Shown here piece by piece: positions 63,216 to 64,000 of a DNA stretch of 64,000 nt. Both the position numbers and the translations under genes were made by a program. Source of the stretch: Bathymodiolus brooksi thiotrophic gill symbiont (GTDB lineage Bacteria; Pseudomonadota; Gammaproteobacteria; PS1; Pseudothioglobaceae); the NCBI RefSeq assembly GCF_903642095.1, contig NZ_CAHJWD020000056.1, positions 1-64,000 of the forward strand. The letters are read 5' to 3'. Within the stretch, counting starts at the first letter, position 1. Each line of letters begins with the position of its first letter. The notes below the pieces were generated by a model. It was not told the DNA's origin. It was given only the letters and a program-made list of their open reading frames with translations, and did no database searches.

Positions 63216-64000
63216 CATTAAATTTAGGCAAAACTCTATCGAGTTTATCGTTATATTTGAGTAAACTTTTTTGATAGCCTGTTAGTGCTTTAATATAGCC
63301 TAATTCAACATCGAATTTTTCTTTATAAGCATCAATTAAGTCTGTAATAGTAATGGATTTCCCGAGATAACTCGTGTGTGCTAAATTAGATTCATTGTTG
63401 ACATTGGCGATTAATTTTTGATATTCGTTAAGTGATTTTTTTGCCAAACGCAATTTAACAATCAGTGCTTGTGCATCTGAAAGAATATCCTTTAATTTAT
63501 TGCTGTAATCTATGTTGAGTTTTCGCAAATTTAATTGTGCCACATGAATGTCTTTTTTATTATTAACATCAGTGCCAATTGGCATAGAAAAATTAAGTCC
63601 AGCAGTATAAAGAACGCTCTTACTCTTATAATCTGTGGTCATTGTATTGCCTTTATTGTCATTTATTTCAGCACTGATATTAAAATCTAGTTTATAAAGA
63701 GATTGATTGTTGTGATAATCTAAATCAATCTTTTTTAAACGCCTGTCAATTTCAATTTTTAACAAAGTTCGGACATTGTGTTGTAAATATTGTGTCAGAT
63801 TGGGTATGATTTTTGGGCGTTTATTGGTATTTATTTCTGGATTCTCAGTCCATAAACTTGAATCATTTAACATACTAACTAGCACTTTTTTTAAAGACTG
63901 CAATTTACTATCATTGCTTAAAATATCTTGATTTACCAATAAAATTGCTGTATTTAATTTTGATTTATCTTTCGCCTCATTCACTTTAATCGCCTTTAAC
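63202..64000 (-). CDS. TolC-family outer membrane protein, C-terminal part (partial)
   Basis: The frame stays open to the edge of the window (the apparent GTG start at 63984 is internal), so the N-terminus is outside. The 265 visible residues have the TolC plan: long charged helices (IEIDRRLKKIDLDYHNNQSLYKLDF; ILSDAQALIVKLRLAKKSLNEYQKLIANV) around two beta-type membrane segments (FNISAEIND.., YTAGLNFSMPIG). A trailing helix (DLIDAYKEKFDVELGYIKALTGYQKSLL) follows. It converges with glmS and overlaps it by 14 bases. Partner efflux genes would lie beyond 64000. Confidence 0.75.
   Translation of the reverse strand, partial: LKAIKVNEAKDKSKLNTAILLVNQDILSNDSKLQSLKKVLVSMLNDSSLWTENPEINTNKRPKIIPNLTQYLQHNVRTLLKIEIDRRLKKIDLDYHNNQSLYKLDFNISAEINDNKGNTMTTDYKSKSVLYTAGLNFSMPIGTDVNNKKDIHVAQLNLRKLNIDYSNKLKDILSDAQALIVKLRLAKKSLNEYQKLIANVNNESNLAHTSYLGKSITITDLIDAYKEKFDVELGYIKALTGYQKSLLKYNDKLDRVLPKFNVIPR

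Noticed and set aside
63202-64000. TolC-like gene as a complete short gene or pseudogene
   Set aside because: The apparent start is an internal GTG and the frame is open to the window edge, so truncation is only by the window.

Overview
The window looks like a chromosome segment of a sulfur-oxidising gammaproteobacterium. It is AT-rich, tightly packed and many neighbouring genes overlap by 1-14 bases. The central block carries a complete reverse-type dissimilatory sulfite reductase operon (dsrABEFHCMKLJOPNR) in the order known from Allochromatium vinosum. Together with the base composition, the LPS genes and the Oad sodium pump, this fits the SUP05 / Ca. Thioglobus / bivalve thiotrophic symbiont group. 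That placement is an inference from gene content, not from a marker-gene tree.

Layout. 1-2.3 kb: the 3' end of a surface protein with a GGGGC / membrane / Arg-rich tail, then dapB, a YjdF-like membrane protein and a YciI protein. 2.6-8 kb: an orphan membrane protein, kdsA, a trpC-OsmC-small membrane protein-exported protein chain, tRNA-Ser(GCU) and thiG. 8-10.9 kb: a LysR regulator divergent from LysE and TSUP exporters, and a DUF6172 protein. 10.9-18.1 kb: bioF-bioH-purE-purK-DUF3846 on the plus strand, then psiE-lpxK-Trm112-like-kdsB-folD-glutaredoxin on the minus strand. The Trm112-like gene (16641-16802) is only 53 codons. 18.3-29.2 kb: a single Lol permease with lolD and an orphan gene, panD, oadGAB, tRNA-Leu(CAA), infA, metF, hemD with a DUF72-like protein, a Na+/Ca2+ exchanger and tsaE.

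29.2-43.4 kb: the dsr operon, preceded on the same strand by a glutamate-synthase-small-subunit-like flavoprotein without a gltB partner. DsrAB oxidises sulfane sulfur carried to it by DsrEFH and DsrC. DsrMKJOP connects the DsrC thiol/disulfide pair to the membrane quinone pool. DsrL is the NAD(P)H-linked iron-sulfur flavoprotein, DsrN is thought to amidate siroheme, and DsrR is a cysteine-free A-type-like protein. A TusE-type DsrC paralogue lies 19 kb away at 56.9 kb. 43.4-51.1 kb: rplS, xerD, greA, carB and carA separated by an mlaA-like gene, and an HMA-domain gene overlapping thiS. 51.1-54.5 kb: two DUF1566 surface proteins around an orphan ORF; a heptamer tandem repeat precedes the large lipoprotein gene. 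54.8-64 kb: a PP-loop protein, prmA, tusE-like, alaS, a YciO-type protein, a PHP phosphoesterase, glmS, and the C-terminal part of a TolC-family protein running off the window.

The most unusual sequence-level structure is a family of dispersed palindromes. Their ends read GAGACCTTTGCATAAATATG, and they look like non-autonomous miniature transposable elements (MITEs). Three are successive internal-deletion forms (162, 101 and 74 bp), and two have perfect 5-bp flanking duplications. One sits on the stop codon of the gltD-like gene just upstream of dsrA; remnants abut the carB start and contain the alaS stop. No CRISPR array, rRNA, prophage or intact insertion sequence was seen. No wholly new multi-gene system could be demonstrated; the best candidates are the stand-alone GltD-like protein beside dsr, the HMA-ThiS pair and the repeat-controlled lipoprotein.
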